The notes: generated by a model from the sequence alone, not told the origin. 58,971 bases of DNA from Mucilaginibacter pineti (GCF_900101875.1 NZ_FNAI01000023.1:1-58971); one strand, 5' to 3'; counted from the stretch's first letter, positions 50,029 through 58,249 are shown. Numbers and translations: made by a program.

Positions 50029-50523
50029 ATGAAGAAATTATTTTTTGCAGCCCTCATCAGTGTTTTTGCATTAACTGTAAAAGCGCAGGAGAAACCACAT
50101 ATTTATAACCCAGATGCCGATGCCAAGGCAGAGATAAAAGCCGCGGTAAAACAAGCTTCGGCCAATCACAAAAATGTGCTTTTACAAATTGGAGGCAATT
50201 GGTGCGTATGGTGTATCCGCTTTAATAACCTGGTGACAACAGACCCCGACCTGAATAAATACCTAACCGATAACTATGTTGTTTTACACGTAAACTATAG
50301 CCAGGAAAATAAAAACGAAGCCGTTTTGGCCGACTTGGGTTATCCGCAGCGTTTTGGGTTCCCCGTATTTATTGTGCTTGACGGTAAAGGCAATAGGCTA
50401 CATACTCAAAATTCCGGCTATTTAGAAGAAGGCCAGGGCCATAGCAAAGAGAAAGTGATGGGCTTTTTAAAAGATTGGTCACCGGCGGCTATTGATCCTA
50501 AGAGTTATGAGAAAACGAAGTAA
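50029..50523 (+). CDS. Secreted thioredoxin-fold protein
   Basis: 164 aa. Signal peptide 1-20 (LTVKAQ), so periplasmic. Thioredoxin fold with the unusual active site WCVWC (Cys59 and Cys62), LQIGGNW before it and the cis-Pro loop FGFPVFIVL (about 105-113). The layout is that of the thioredoxin_7/DUF255-like secreted proteins of Bacteroidota, not a classical TrxA. It may reduce or isomerise periplasmic disulfides. It is divergent from nrdJ but exported, so it is not the reductase's electron donor. Confidence 0.88.
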   Translation: MKKLFFAALISVFALTVKAQEKPHIYNPDADAKAEIKAAVKQASANHKNVLLQIGGNWCVWCIRFNNLVTTDPDLNKYLTDNYVVLHVNYSQENKNEAVLADLGYPQRFGFPVFIVLDGKGNRLHTQNSGYLEEGQGHSKEKVMGFLKDWSPAAIDPKSYEKTK

Positions 50524-50544
50524 ATTCGCTCGCTAACCGCAGAG

Positions 50545-50720
50545 TTTACTCACCCGACCATCGCTGCGCTGGGTCACTCTCTCTTCAGCTTCGCTGGAAA
50601 GAGGGGCAGGATTAGTGGATATATTTGGCATTTGCAAATCAAGGAAAAAGTATTTTCACCCTCTTTGCGGCTTGCCGCAGAGAGGGTCGCCGCACGAAGT
50701 GCCGGCGGGGTGAGTCGAAC
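50545..50720. repeat. Compound palindromic repeat between thioredoxin and pyk genes
   Basis: Outer arms TTTACTCACCCG / GGGGTGAGT (50548-50715) and inner hairpins CTCTTCAGC-TTC-GCTGGAAAGAG (about 50580-50605) and CCCTCT-TTGCGGC-TT-GCCGCA-GAGAGGG (about 50660-50690). GC-rich, unlike its flanks, and REP-like. It fills most of the 288-bp gap with the pyk terminator. Confidence 0.75.
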
Positions 50721-50744
50721 CGCTATGCAGATCCGGCAGTAACT

Positions 50745-50783
50745 AAAAAAAGAGGGTGATGCTAAAGCATCACCCTCTTTTTT
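50745..50783 (-). terminator. Terminator of pyk
   Basis: AAAAAGAGGGTGATGC (left) pairs with GCATCACCCTCTTTTT (right): arms of about 17 bp around a 4-nt loop, 29 bp beyond the pyk stop codon (minus). A/T tracts on both sides. Confidence 0.9.
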
Positions 50784-50811
50784 CTACCTATTAGATTATA
50801 AGCCTTAGCAA

Positions 50812-52248
50812 TTAGTCAATAACGCTTACCCTAAGCATATTGGTTTTGCCTTGTTTAATAATAGGCGTGGCAGCTGTGTTAATAACCACGTCACCAGTTT
50901 TTATCAGGTCTTCGGCTTTAAGTATGGTGTTTACATCGCTAATGGTTTGATCGGTACTTTCCAGTTTATCATAAAAGAATGATCTTACACCCCAAACCAG
51001 GCTCAATGCGTTAAGCAATTGCTTGTTTGATGTAAATATATAAGTACTTGCCTTTGGTCTGTGGCTGGAAATCTGGAAAGCGGTGTAACCAGATGTGGTC
51101 ATAGATACAATACCTACTGCATTGGTATGCTCGGCAATATGAACTGCCGATTCGCAAAGTGCATTGCTCAGGTAGTTTGCCGAAGCCGGGTCAACGTTAT
51201 CTGCCTTTGAAGCATTAAACGGATAACCCAATTCTTCCACATTACGCACAATTTTAGCCATTGTTTCGATAACAATAACCGGGAACTCACCAACTGATGT
51301 TTCACCGCTCAGCATCACTGCATCGGCACCATCAAGTACAGAGTTGGCCACGTCATTAACCTCGGCACGTGTTGGGCGCGGGGTGGTGATCATTGATTCC
51401 AGCATCTGCGTAGCAACAATAACCGGTTTTGAAGCCGCACGGCATTTACGAGCGATCATTTTTTGCAGCAATGGCACTTCTTCCAATGGCATTTCAACCC
51501 CAAGGTCGCCACGGGCTACCATTACACCGTCGGTAGCAGCAATAATTTCGTCTATATTATCAATAGCCTCTGGCTTTTCAACTTTAGCGATAACACGTGC
51601 TGCAGATCCGCTTTGAGCTATGATATGTTTTAATTCAATAATATCCTGACCGGTACGTACAAATGATAAACCAATCCACTCCACATCATATTTTAATGCA
51701 AATTGCAGGTTTATTAAATCCTCTTCGGTTAAGCTTGGGATAGATACTTTGGTATTTGGCAGGTTAACACCTTTACGTGATGTTAATATACCACCGTGAA
51801 CTACCTCGCAAATTACCGTATCAATTTTGTTGGTTTCAAGAACCCTTAACTGCAGCTTTCCGTCATCAAGCAAAATAATTTCGTTTGCCTGTACATCCTG
51901 CGGGAAGGTATCATAAGTAATGTAGATCTGCTCGTCGTTACCAATGCACTCCTGGGTAGTAATTTTAATGTGCGTACCATTAACTAAATGAATACCGCCA
52001 TCTTTTACCAAACCTATACGGATCTTAGGGCCCTGCAAATCGGCAAGGATACCTACGTTTGTTTTATATTCCTCGTTAATTTCGCGAATGGTATCAATTA
52101 CAGCTTTGTGATCTTCTGGCCTGCCGTGCGAAAAGTTTAAGCGGCAAACATTTACACCGGCTTTTATCATTGCTAATAAAACTTCTTTTTTAGCAGATGC
52201 CGGGCCCATTGTGGCTACTATTTTAGTACGATTATAATATAATTTCAT
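50812..52248 (-). CDS. pyk: Pyruvate kinase
   Basis: 478 aa, the classical bacterial length. It converts PEP and ADP to pyruvate and ATP. N-terminal NRTKIVATMGPAS, substrate-site GVNVCRLNFSHG (about 31-42), catalytic Lys in RVIAKVEKPEAIDNIDEII (about 219-237), Mg-binding GVMVARGDLGVEMP (about 240-253), KPVIVATQMLESM and PTRAEVNDVANSVLDGADAVMLSGETSVG. The C-terminal regulatory domain is intact. The next gene upstream on the same strand is the IPExxxVDY protein, a pairing I recall as common in Bacteroidota. Confidence 0.97.
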   Translation of the reverse strand: MKLYYNRTKIVATMGPASAKKEVLLAMIKAGVNVCRLNFSHGRPEDHKAVIDTIREINEEYKTNVGILADLQGPKIRIGLVKDGGIHLVNGTHIKITTQECIGNDEQIYITYDTFPQDVQANEIILLDDGKLQLRVLETNKIDTVICEVVHGGILTSRKGVNLPNTKVSIPSLTEEDLINLQFALKYDVEWIGLSFVRTGQDIIELKHIIAQSGSAARVIAKVEKPEAIDNIDEIIAATDGVMVARGDLGVEMPLEEVPLLQKMIARKCRAASKPVIVATQMLESMITTPRPTRAEVNDVANSVLDGADAVMLSGETSVGEFPVIVIETMAKIVRNVEELGYPFNASKADNVDPASANYLSNALCESAVHIAEHTNAVGIVSMTTSGYTAFQISSHRPKASTYIFTSNKQLLNALSLVWGVRSFFYDKLESTDQTISDVNTILKAEDLIKTGDVVINTAATPIIKQGKTNMLRVSVID

Positions 52249-52315
52249 ATTGTTCTGGTTAATCTGGCTTGTTTTTTCATTAGTGTACCAACAACACTTT
52301 TTATAAATTTTTGCG

Positions 52316-52741
52316 CTAAAATAACAGATTTTCGCGTGATTTTATTTTTTTTGGATCAATCTTTACCGCCGCAACAATTTCAGGGATCTTATTAAGGCTC
52401 ATAATCAGGCTTTCCAGGTCGTCATCATCAATATAATTCCTGATCATTAAAAAGTAATCGGCGCTTTTAATTTCGGGCACTAAATAGCCGTCAGAGCCTT
52501 TATTACCTATAAAATAGAAATCTGTTTCTGTTGTTTCCCAATTATAATGGTATAATGAAAACAAAACAGGCTCGCTCCCTTGAGAAATATCAACGGCCAG
52601 ATCTTCTGATTTAATAAAATTAAAGTTTAAAAACTTATTGATAAGATAACATATACGGTAATCTTTAAGCGAAGTTGTTACCGCAATCAACACAAAATCA
52701 AAATCGATCTCAAACTTTAAAAATTTCCTGTTCAAAATCAT
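52316..52741 (-). CDS. IPExxxVDY-family protein
   Basis: 141 aa, cytosolic. The family motif IPExxxVDY appears here in the variant form VPEIKSADYFLMI (about 89-101). Also seen: an N-terminal FEIDFDFVLIAVTTSLKDYRICYLINK, FSLYHYNWETTETDFYFIGNK, and a short acidic C-terminal part. The function is unknown in the family. It precedes pyk on the same strand (67 bp apart), an arrangement recalled for many Bacteroidota. A CAAAAATA -7 box lies 15 bp upstream. Confidence 0.88.
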   Translation of the reverse strand: MILNRKFLKFEIDFDFVLIAVTTSLKDYRICYLINKFLNFNFIKSEDLAVDISQGSEPVLFSLYHYNWETTETDFYFIGNKGSDGYLVPEIKSADYFLMIRNYIDDDDLESLIMSLNKIPEIVAAVKIDPKKIKSRENLLF

Positions 52742-52755
52742 TACTTTTACGCCGT

Positions 52756-52763
52756 CAAAAATA
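52756..52763 (-). promoter_or_regulatory. Candidate -7 box (TATTTTTG) of the IPExxxVDY-pyk unit
   Basis: The plus strand reads CAAAAATA, exact consensus on the minus strand 15 bp before the start codon. No -33 match at 19 nt. Confidence 0.4.
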
Positions 52764-52821
52764 CAAATACAAACCGTTTGAATAAAATTTTGTTATCGAA
52801 ATATATTGTAAAAGTTTTAGA

Positions 52822-52852
52822 TTTGATTATTGACAGAATTTATTTTTCTTTG
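52822..52852 (+). promoter_or_regulatory. Candidate promoter of the acpP-fabF-rnc operon
   Basis: TTTG (52822-52825), 19-nt spacer, TTTCTTTG (52845-52852), a near-match to TAnnTTTG with the A missing. The spacing is right. Predicted start about 52858, leader about 30 nt. Confidence 0.5.
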
Positions 52853-52888
52853 CACTGAATTTTTATTAATCATTAAACTATAAAGACT

Positions 52889-53125
52889 ATGTCTGATATC
52901 GCTTCAAGAGTAAAAGCTATTATCGTAGAAAAACTGGGTGTTGACGAAAGTGAAGTTACACCAGAAGCGAGTTTCACCAACGACCTTGGTGCCGACTCGT
53001 TAGACACCGTGGAATTAATCATGGAGTTTGAAAAAGAATTTAACGTGGCTATTCCTGACGATCAGGCTGAAACTATCGGTACTGTAGGTCAGGCAGTTGC
53101 TTACCTTGAAAAAAACGTTAAATAA
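52889..53125 (+). CDS. acpP: Acyl carrier protein
   Basis: 78 aa, very acidic, four-helix ACP. Ser37 in GADSLDTVELIMEFEKEF receives the phosphopantetheine arm that carries growing fatty-acyl chains. The N-terminus MSDIASRVKAIIVEKLGV is standard. It is 19 bp from fabF and forms the head of the conserved acpP-fabF-rnc block. Confidence 0.97.
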   Translation: MSDIASRVKAIIVEKLGVDESEVTPEASFTNDLGADSLDTVELIMEFEKEFNVAIPDDQAETIGTVGQAVAYLEKNVK

Positions 53126-53144
53126 GACTCCCTAACTGGATTAA

Positions 53145-54398
53145 ATGGAGTTCAAAAGAGTTGTAGTAACCGGGCTTGGAGCACTTACTCCTATTGGTAA
53201 TACCGTTTCAGAATACTGGAACGGCTTAATCAATGGAGTAAGTGGCGCTGCCTTTATTAAAAGTTTTGATACCACAAAGTTCAAAACTAAATTCGCATGC
53301 GAGGTGAAAGGCTTCGATGCGGACGGTTTTTTGGGACGGAAAGATGCCCGTAAATTAGATCCGTTTGTTCAATACGCCCTTTTCTCAACAGAAGAGGCCG
53401 TAAAGGATGCCGGTTTGGATTTTTCAAAACTTGATACCAGCCGTATAGGCGTTATCTGGGGATCGGGCATAGGCGGTTTAAAAACGTTCTTAGACGAAGT
53501 GATGAACTTTGCCAAAGGCGATGGATCACCGCGCTTTAACCCGTTCTTTATTCCTAAAATGATAGCTGATATTGCCCCCGGGCACATATCTATCAAATAT
53601 GGCTTGCGCGGGCCAAACTTTTCAACCGTATCTGCCTGTGCTTCATCAAACAATTCACTTATCGATTCATTTAACTATATCCGTTTGGGTAAAGCTAATA
53701 TGTTTATAAGCGGTGGTTCTGAAGCAATCATTAATGAAGCAGGTATTGGTGGTTTTAACGCTATGCACGCATTATCAACCCGTAATGATGATCCGTCAAC
53801 GGCATCACGTCCGTTTGATTTGGACAGGGATGGTTTTGTAGCTGGTGAAGGCGCCGGTACTATAATTTTAGAAGAGCTGGAGCATGCAAAGGCCCGTGGC
53901 GCTAAAATTTATGCCGAAATGATGGGTGGCGGAATGAGCGCAGATGCTTACCACATGACAGCACCACACCCGGATGGGCTTGGCGCAGCGTTGGTAATGC
54001 GATCAGCACTTGAAGATGCCAACCTTACACCTGCCGATATTGATTATGTAAATGTTCACGGAACATCTACACCAATTGGCGATCCGCAGGAAATTAAAGC
54101 TATACAGGATGTTTTTGGCGACGATATTTACCGTATAAATATCAGCTCAACCAAATCAATGACAGGCCATTTACTTGGTGCTGCCGGCGCGGTTGAAGCA
54201 ATTGCCTCTATACTTGCTTTAAAGAATGGTATAATACCCCCTACTATTAACCATTTTACCGATGATCCATCATTTGATCCTAAAATTAATTTCACCTTTA
54301 ACAAAGCACAAAAAAGGGATATTAATATAGTTCAAAGCAACGGATTTGGTTTCGGCGGCCATAATGCTTCTGTTATATTTAAGAAATACGAAGATTAA
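53145..54398 (+). CDS. fabF: Beta-ketoacyl-ACP synthase II
   Basis: 417 aa. It condenses malonyl-ACP with acyl-ACP in chain elongation. N-terminal RVVVTGLGALTPIG, the nucleophile Cys165 in TVSACASSNNSLID, the first His in YVNVHGTSTPIGDP, Lys and the second His in SSTKSMTGHLLGAAGAVEA, and the C-terminal SNGFGFGGHNASVIFK. All three catalytic residues are present. It is linked to rnc with a 10-bp gap. Confidence 0.97.
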   Translation: MEFKRVVVTGLGALTPIGNTVSEYWNGLINGVSGAAFIKSFDTTKFKTKFACEVKGFDADGFLGRKDARKLDPFVQYALFSTEEAVKDAGLDFSKLDTSRIGVIWGSGIGGLKTFLDEVMNFAKGDGSPRFNPFFIPKMIADIAPGHISIKYGLRGPNFSTVSACASSNNSLIDSFNYIRLGKANMFISGGSEAIINEAGIGGFNAMHALSTRNDDPSTASRPFDLDRDGFVAGEGAGTIILEELEHAKARGAKIYAEMMGGGMSADAYHMTAPHPDGLGAALVMRSALEDANLTPADIDYVNVHGTSTPIGDPQEIKAIQDVFGDDIYRINISSTKSMTGHLLGAAGAVEAIASILALKNGIIPPTINHFTDDPSFDPKINFTFNKAQKRDINIVQSNGFGFGGHNASVIFKKYED

Positions 54399-54408
54399 TT
54401 GTGGTTTA

Positions 54409-55134
54409 ATGCCTATCAGTCGGTTTTACAAACTCTATATATCGCCCAATAGAAAATACGTAAAGGTTTTAAAGAATTTGCTCGGTTTTGTGCCGGGCAA
54501 TTTGTCTTTATACCGTTTGGCGTTCAGGCATAAGTCTGTAGCCCAAAACGTAAAAAAGGGAGTAAAAAACAGCAACGAGCGCCTTGAATTTTTAGGCGAT
54601 GCCGTACTGGGCAGCGTTGTGGCCGAAGTTTTATTTAAGCTTTATCCGTATGAGGATGAGGGCTTTTTAACAGAACTACGCTCAAAAATTGTAAGCCGCG
54701 TAAACCTTAACCAGTTGGGCCGCAAACTGGGCTTCGATAAATTGATTGAGTACGATAGCCGCATGCTAAACTCCAGCCGGCAAGGCTCATTACTTGGTGA
54801 TGCCTTTGAAGCGTTAATTGGTGCTGTTTATCTGGATAAAGGGTATGATTTTACCAAGAATTTTTTGATAAACCATATCATCAAATCGCATATTGATATT
54901 CACAAGCTGGAGCAAACCGAAACCAATTTCAAGAGCAAACTTATTGAGTGGTGCCAGCGTCATGGCCGTGATATTACCTTTGAACTGGTAACCAACCAGG
55001 ATGGCGAAAGCACCAAGCTGTTTACCGTGCAGGCCCTTGTTGATGGCGAGGTAATGGGTGCCGGAAAAGAATTCAGCAAAAAGAATGCGGAAAAACTTGC
55101 CGCTGAAAAAGCCTGCGAAGCTTTAGCTATTTAA
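54409..55134 (+). CDS. rnc: Ribonuclease III
   Basis: 241 aa from the ATG at 54409 (MPISRFYKLYISPNRK); an upstream in-frame extension overlaps fabF and has no homologous look. It cleaves double-stranded RNA in rRNA and mRNA processing. RNase III domain: NERLEFLGDAVLG (about 57-69, acidic metal ligands) and the second acidic motif LLGDAFEALIGAVYLDKGY. The dsRBD covers about 170-241 (FKSKLIEWCQRHGRD, AGKEFSKKNAEKLAAEKACEAL). End of the acpP-fabF-rnc block. Confidence 0.96.
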   Translation: MPISRFYKLYISPNRKYVKVLKNLLGFVPGNLSLYRLAFRHKSVAQNVKKGVKNSNERLEFLGDAVLGSVVAEVLFKLYPYEDEGFLTELRSKIVSRVNLNQLGRKLGFDKLIEYDSRMLNSSRQGSLLGDAFEALIGAVYLDKGYDFTKNFLINHIIKSHIDIHKLEQTETNFKSKLIEWCQRHGRDITFELVTNQDGESTKLFTVQALVDGEVMGAGKEFSKKNAEKLAAEKACEALAI

Positions 55135-55204
55135 TCCCCATCTTACTTTATTGCTGAAATTATTAAGCGGTTTTCTTTTCCGGACAGATTCAGGAACGTC
55201 GTTG

Positions 55205-56002
55205 TTAATGTTTTTTATTATTTTTCAACGTCTCTCCTGGTTGTGATAGTTTAAAAGTGTCGCTTTTAATAAACGTTGGTGAATTTAGCAGTTCCAGCCT
55301 ATCTTTTTCATCGCTTTTCTTGTAATAATCATATGATTTTTGGATGTGTTTTGCCAGGTCATAATCATTCCATCCTTTTAAATCCTCAAAAGATGGGGTA
55401 TAATAATTCATAAACCGCTGGGCCAAACTATCAGATGGAATTCGGGTGATCTGCTTTACAAAGGCAACGTTGTATCGCCTGTTTATTTCGGCCAATTCCA
55501 GCTCGCCTTTTGAAAACTGCGCAAACCTGCGCGCCCGGTTGGGTGTAGCACCAAATAATTCATAAATACCGGTTAGGGGATTTGTAATAAAGGATAGTAC
55601 AGGTGGCTTACCTGCATAAAACGTACCCTGCTTACGGTAATCATTCATTATGGCATTAATTTCCTGTTTTTTTGATTGCCCCGCAATTTTCACCTCGCTT
55701 AAAACAATCATGGGCTGCAGGTATATCGGCATATCGCTTTGGTTGAGCACAGCCACCTTTTGAGGTGTATAATCTTCTTTCGAAAACGTTAAGGTATCGC
55801 CCACCGAAGCTTTTATAGTAAACCAACCCAGATCGTCGCTTAAAATTATGGCCTTGGTATTAAGATTTTTGATGGAAACCTGTGCTACGCGCTGGGGCGT
55901 GTTTTTTTTGGAGATAACCCCTTTAAGGGTAAATTCCTGTGCAGATGCAGTAACAGACAAGCACAGGCAAATTAGTATAAGCAGGTATAAACTAAATCGC
56001 AT
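55205..56002 (-). CDS. Secreted protein with a CarboxypepD_reg-like domain
   Basis: 265 aa from the ATG at 56002 (a TTG two codons earlier is possible). Signal peptide MRFSLYLLILICLCLSVTASAQ. Residues about 24-105 form a carboxypeptidase-regulatory-like beta sandwich (FTLKGVISKKNTPQRVAQVSI, LGWFTIKASVGDTLTFSKED). The remainder (about 110-265) is mostly helical, with NAIMNDYRKQGTFYAGKPPVLSF, ITNPLTGIYELFG and DSLAQRFMNYYTPSF. This is a recurrent Bacteroidota envelope protein type of unknown role. Transcribed toward rnc (convergent). Confidence 0.8.
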   Translation of the reverse strand: MRFSLYLLILICLCLSVTASAQEFTLKGVISKKNTPQRVAQVSIKNLNTKAIILSDDLGWFTIKASVGDTLTFSKEDYTPQKVAVLNQSDMPIYLQPMIVLSEVKIAGQSKKQEINAIMNDYRKQGTFYAGKPPVLSFITNPLTGIYELFGATPNRARRFAQFSKGELELAEINRRYNVAFVKQITRIPSDSLAQRFMNYYTPSFEDLKGWNDYDLAKHIQKSYDYYKKSDEKDRLELLNSPTFIKSDTFKLSQPGETLKNNKKH

Positions 56003-56042
56003 TAACAATTATATGAACGTAAATATAGCCACTCTATTTTAA

Positions 56043-56205
56043 ACAAAATGTGAAAAAGTGTTAAAGGGGAGGAGTCGGAAAGTCCGGAAGTCGAAAAGTC
56101 CGAAAGTTAGCATCTACTTCTGGATTTGTTTTTTTCACTTTCGGACTTCCCGGACTTTTCCCACTTCCGGACTTTTTCCCACTTTTCAAACTTTAATAGT
56201 AAAAC
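56043..56205. repeat. Self-complementary spacer built of a locus-specific word
   Basis: Left part (56069-56108) repeats GTCGGAAAGTCCGGAAGTCGAA-type words, the right part (56130-56185) the complementary CACTTTCGGACTTCCCGGAC-type words, so the spacer can fold on itself. It has no coding features. Confidence 0.6.
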
Positions 56206-56207
56206 CC

Positions 56208-56215
56208 TATCTTTG
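56208..56215 (+). promoter_or_regulatory. -7 box (TATCTTTG) at the yicC start
   Basis: Exact TAnnTTTG ending 3 bp before the ATG at 56219. With normal spacing transcription would start at about 56220-56222, on or just inside the start codon; the next in-frame ATG is 56231. Confidence 0.5.
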
Positions 56216-56218
56216 CGC

Positions 56219-57094
56219 ATGATAAAATCCATGACAGGGTATGGAATTGCCAGTTTTGACTCGGGTAATACTAAATATACCGTTGAGATCAAATCCCTGA
56301 ACAGCAAATTTCTTGAACTTTCACTTCGCTTGCCCAAAATATTTTCTGAAAAAGAATTTCAACTGCGTAATGATTGCAGTAAGCTTATCGAGCGCGGTAA
56401 AGTGAACCTATCTATAAATGTTGAGCAGGTAAATGCTTCTGTAAAAGCTGCCGGCATTGATAAAACACTATTAAAACACTACTACAAGCAACTGAAAGAT
56501 GTAAGCGAGGAACTTAACGAACCCGCTACTAACCTTATGCAGCTTGCCCTTGGCTTACCCGAAGTAGTAAAATACGACGAGGAAACCGTATCTGAAGATG
56601 AATGGAAACAGGTTGAAAAAACCTTTCAGCAGGCATTGGCTGCTTTCCAGCAGTTCAGAGCCGATGAAGGCAACGTACTGGAAAACGATGTAAAATACCG
56701 CATCAACATCATCCTCAAAAACCTGGAGCTGGTTGAACTGGAAGACCCTAAACGTGTTCCGCTGATACGCGAAAGACTAAATACTTTTTTAGCCGAAGCT
56801 ACCAACCGCGAGGCTATAGACCAAAACCGCTTTGAGCAGGAACTGATCTATTACATAGATAAACTTGATATAACCGAAGAGAAAATACGCCTGAAAACGC
56901 ATTGCGAATACTTTATTGAAACTCTTAAAAATGCCGATGCCAATGGCAAAAAGCTGGGCTTTATATCGCAGGAGATAGGTCGTGAAATAAATACCCTCGG
57001 CTCAAAAGCAAACGATGCCACTATCCAAAAGCTGGTAGTAGGCATGAAAGAAGAGCTTGAAAAAATTAAAGAACAACTGTTAAACGTATTGTAG
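56219..57094 (+). CDS. yicC: YicC-family endoribonuclease-like protein
   Basis: 291 aa from the ATG at 56219 (MIKSMTGYGIASFDSGNTKY), the universal YicC N-terminus; an upstream extension runs through the repetitive spacer and is rejected. Family regions: N-terminal YicC_N (about 1-155, VEIKSLNSKFLELSLRLPKIFSEKE) and C-terminal DUF1732 (about 207-291, EQELIYYIDKLDITEEKIRL, GKKLGFISQEIGREINTLGSKAND). E. coli YicC takes part in RNA turnover. It precedes gmk, a common neighbour. Confidence 0.95.
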   Translation: MIKSMTGYGIASFDSGNTKYTVEIKSLNSKFLELSLRLPKIFSEKEFQLRNDCSKLIERGKVNLSINVEQVNASVKAAGIDKTLLKHYYKQLKDVSEELNEPATNLMQLALGLPEVVKYDEETVSEDEWKQVEKTFQQALAAFQQFRADEGNVLENDVKYRINIILKNLELVELEDPKRVPLIRERLNTFLAEATNREAIDQNRFEQELIYYIDKLDITEEKIRLKTHCEYFIETLKNADANGKKLGFISQEIGREINTLGSKANDATIQKLVVGMKEELEKIKEQLLNVL

Positions 57095-57110
57095 TTTATT
57101 GGTTCACTGG

Positions 57111-57172
57111 TTCATTAGTTCATTGGTTGCAAGCCGGTAACTATGCGCCGCCAAAACCCAATGAACTAATGA
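57111..57172. repeat. Inverted repeat in the yicC-gmk spacer
   Basis: TTCATTAGTTCATTGGTT (57111-57128) is complementary, with one extra base, to AACCCAATGAACTAATGA (57155-57172). The word ACTAATGAAC recurs again at 57181-57190, where it contains the gmk start codon. Confidence 0.75.
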
Positions 57173-57184
57173 GCTAATAAACTA

Positions 57185-57754
57185 ATGAACCCTAACGGTA
57201 AACTCATCATATTTTCGGCACCGTCTGGAGCGGGTAAAACTACTATAGTGCATCACCTGCTTGGCAAAATGCCCGAGCTTGAATTTTCAATTTCGGCAAC
57301 AACACGCCAGGCACGCGGCGATGAGGAAGATGGTAAAGACTATTACTTTATCAGCCTGGCCGAGTTTACACACCGTATTGCCAAAAAGCAATTTGTTGAG
57401 TTTGAAGAGGTTTACACCGGCACTTTTTACGGCACGCTCCGTGCAGAAATTGAGCGTATCTGGGCAAAAGGCAAAACCGTGATATTTGATATCGACGTAG
57501 AAGGCGGCATGCACCTTAAACGCAAATACGACGGACAAGCACTTGCCATATTTGTACAACCACCATCATTAGAAGTTTTAATAGAGCGTTTAACCGGTCG
57601 CGGTACCGATAGTGAAGAAAAACTAAAAGAACGCTTTGCCAAAGCCGAAAAAGAGCTTAAATACGCTCCGCAGTTTGATATTATCCTCAAAAATTACGAT
57701 CTTGAAACGGCTTGCAAAGAAGCCCGCGAATTGGTAAGTAATTTTATAAGATAG
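57185..57754 (+). CDS. gmk: Guanylate kinase
   Basis: 189 aa. It phosphorylates GMP to GDP. P-loop IIFSAPSGAGKTTIVHHLL (about 8-26), the GMP-binding SISATTRQARGDEEDGKDYYF (about 37-57; RxPRxxE-like), FEEVYTGTFYGT and the C-terminal IILKNYDLETACKEA. Standard length. The start codon is inside a repeated word that continues the spacer's inverted repeat. 90 bp after yicC. Confidence 0.97.
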   Translation: MNPNGKLIIFSAPSGAGKTTIVHHLLGKMPELEFSISATTRQARGDEEDGKDYYFISLAEFTHRIAKKQFVEFEEVYTGTFYGTLRAEIERIWAKGKTVIFDIDVEGGMHLKRKYDGQALAIFVQPPSLEVLIERLTGRGTDSEEKLKERFAKAEKELKYAPQFDIILKNYDLETACKEARELVSNFIR

Positions 57755-57767
57755 TTTGCAGTTATCC

Positions 57768-58226
57768 GTTGGCAGTTAGCAGTATTTAATTTTCATGGGT
57801 ACCTATAAGGATCTGTTATTGTACAAAAAAAGTTTCGCCCTTGCTATGGAAATATTTGTTGTTACTAAACAATTTCCAAAAGAAGAAATGTACTCTTTAA
57901 CAGATCAGATTCGGAGGTCATCGCGTTCTGTAAATATCTGTACAGTGGAGGCTTATCGTAAACGCAGGTATCCTAATCATTTTATTAGTAAATTGACAGA
58001 TGCGGATATGGAAAATAGTGAAACACAAGGATGGCTTGAATTTTCATTAGCTTGCAACTACATCACAAAAGAGATTTACGACAAATTACTTATTCAATCA
58101 GATGAGATTGGGCGGATTGTATACTACATGATTAATAACCCCGATAAGTTGGAGTCGGAGAATAAAGATGCAAATTAACAAAACTAAATATTTGCTAACT
58201 AAAATAGCCAACTGGTAACTGCCAAC
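57768..58226. repeat. 11-bp inverted repeat flanking the IVP gene
   Basis: GTTGGCAGTTA (57768-57778) and TAACTGCCAAC (58216-58226) are perfect reverse complements. They bracket the IVP gene, 17 bp before its ATG and 37 bp after its stop codon. Confidence 0.65.
57795..58178 (+). CDS. Four-helix-bundle protein of the 23S rRNA intervening-sequence (IVP) family
   Basis: 127 aa, all-alpha. The family signature is visible: YKDLLLYKKSFALAMEIFVVTKQFP (about 4-28), EEMYSLTDQIRRSSRSVNICTVEAY (about 31-55) and the C-terminal ALACNYITKEIYDKLLI-type helix (here SLACNYITKEIYDKLL). Relatives were first seen in intervening sequences of 23S rRNA in Leptospira and Coxiella and occur as free-standing copies in Bacteroidota; a related fold occurs in retroelement Avd proteins. 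No function is assigned. It sits between gmk and nadD, flanked by an inverted repeat. Confidence 0.88.
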   Translation: MGTYKDLLLYKKSFALAMEIFVVTKQFPKEEMYSLTDQIRRSSRSVNICTVEAYRKRRYPNHFISKLTDADMENSETQGWLEFSLACNYITKEIYDKLLIQSDEIGRIVYYMINNPDKLESENKDAN

Positions 58227-58249
58227 AGCACACTGAAAACCGCCAACTA

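Noticed and set aside
54346..54408. N-terminal extension of RNase III overlapping fabF
   Set aside because: The extra residues overlap the fabF coding end and are out of family; ATG 54409 fits.
56126..56218. N-terminal extension of YicC through the repeat spacer
   Set aside because: It encodes Phe/Ser repeats from the spacer word; the family begins MIxSMTG at 56219.
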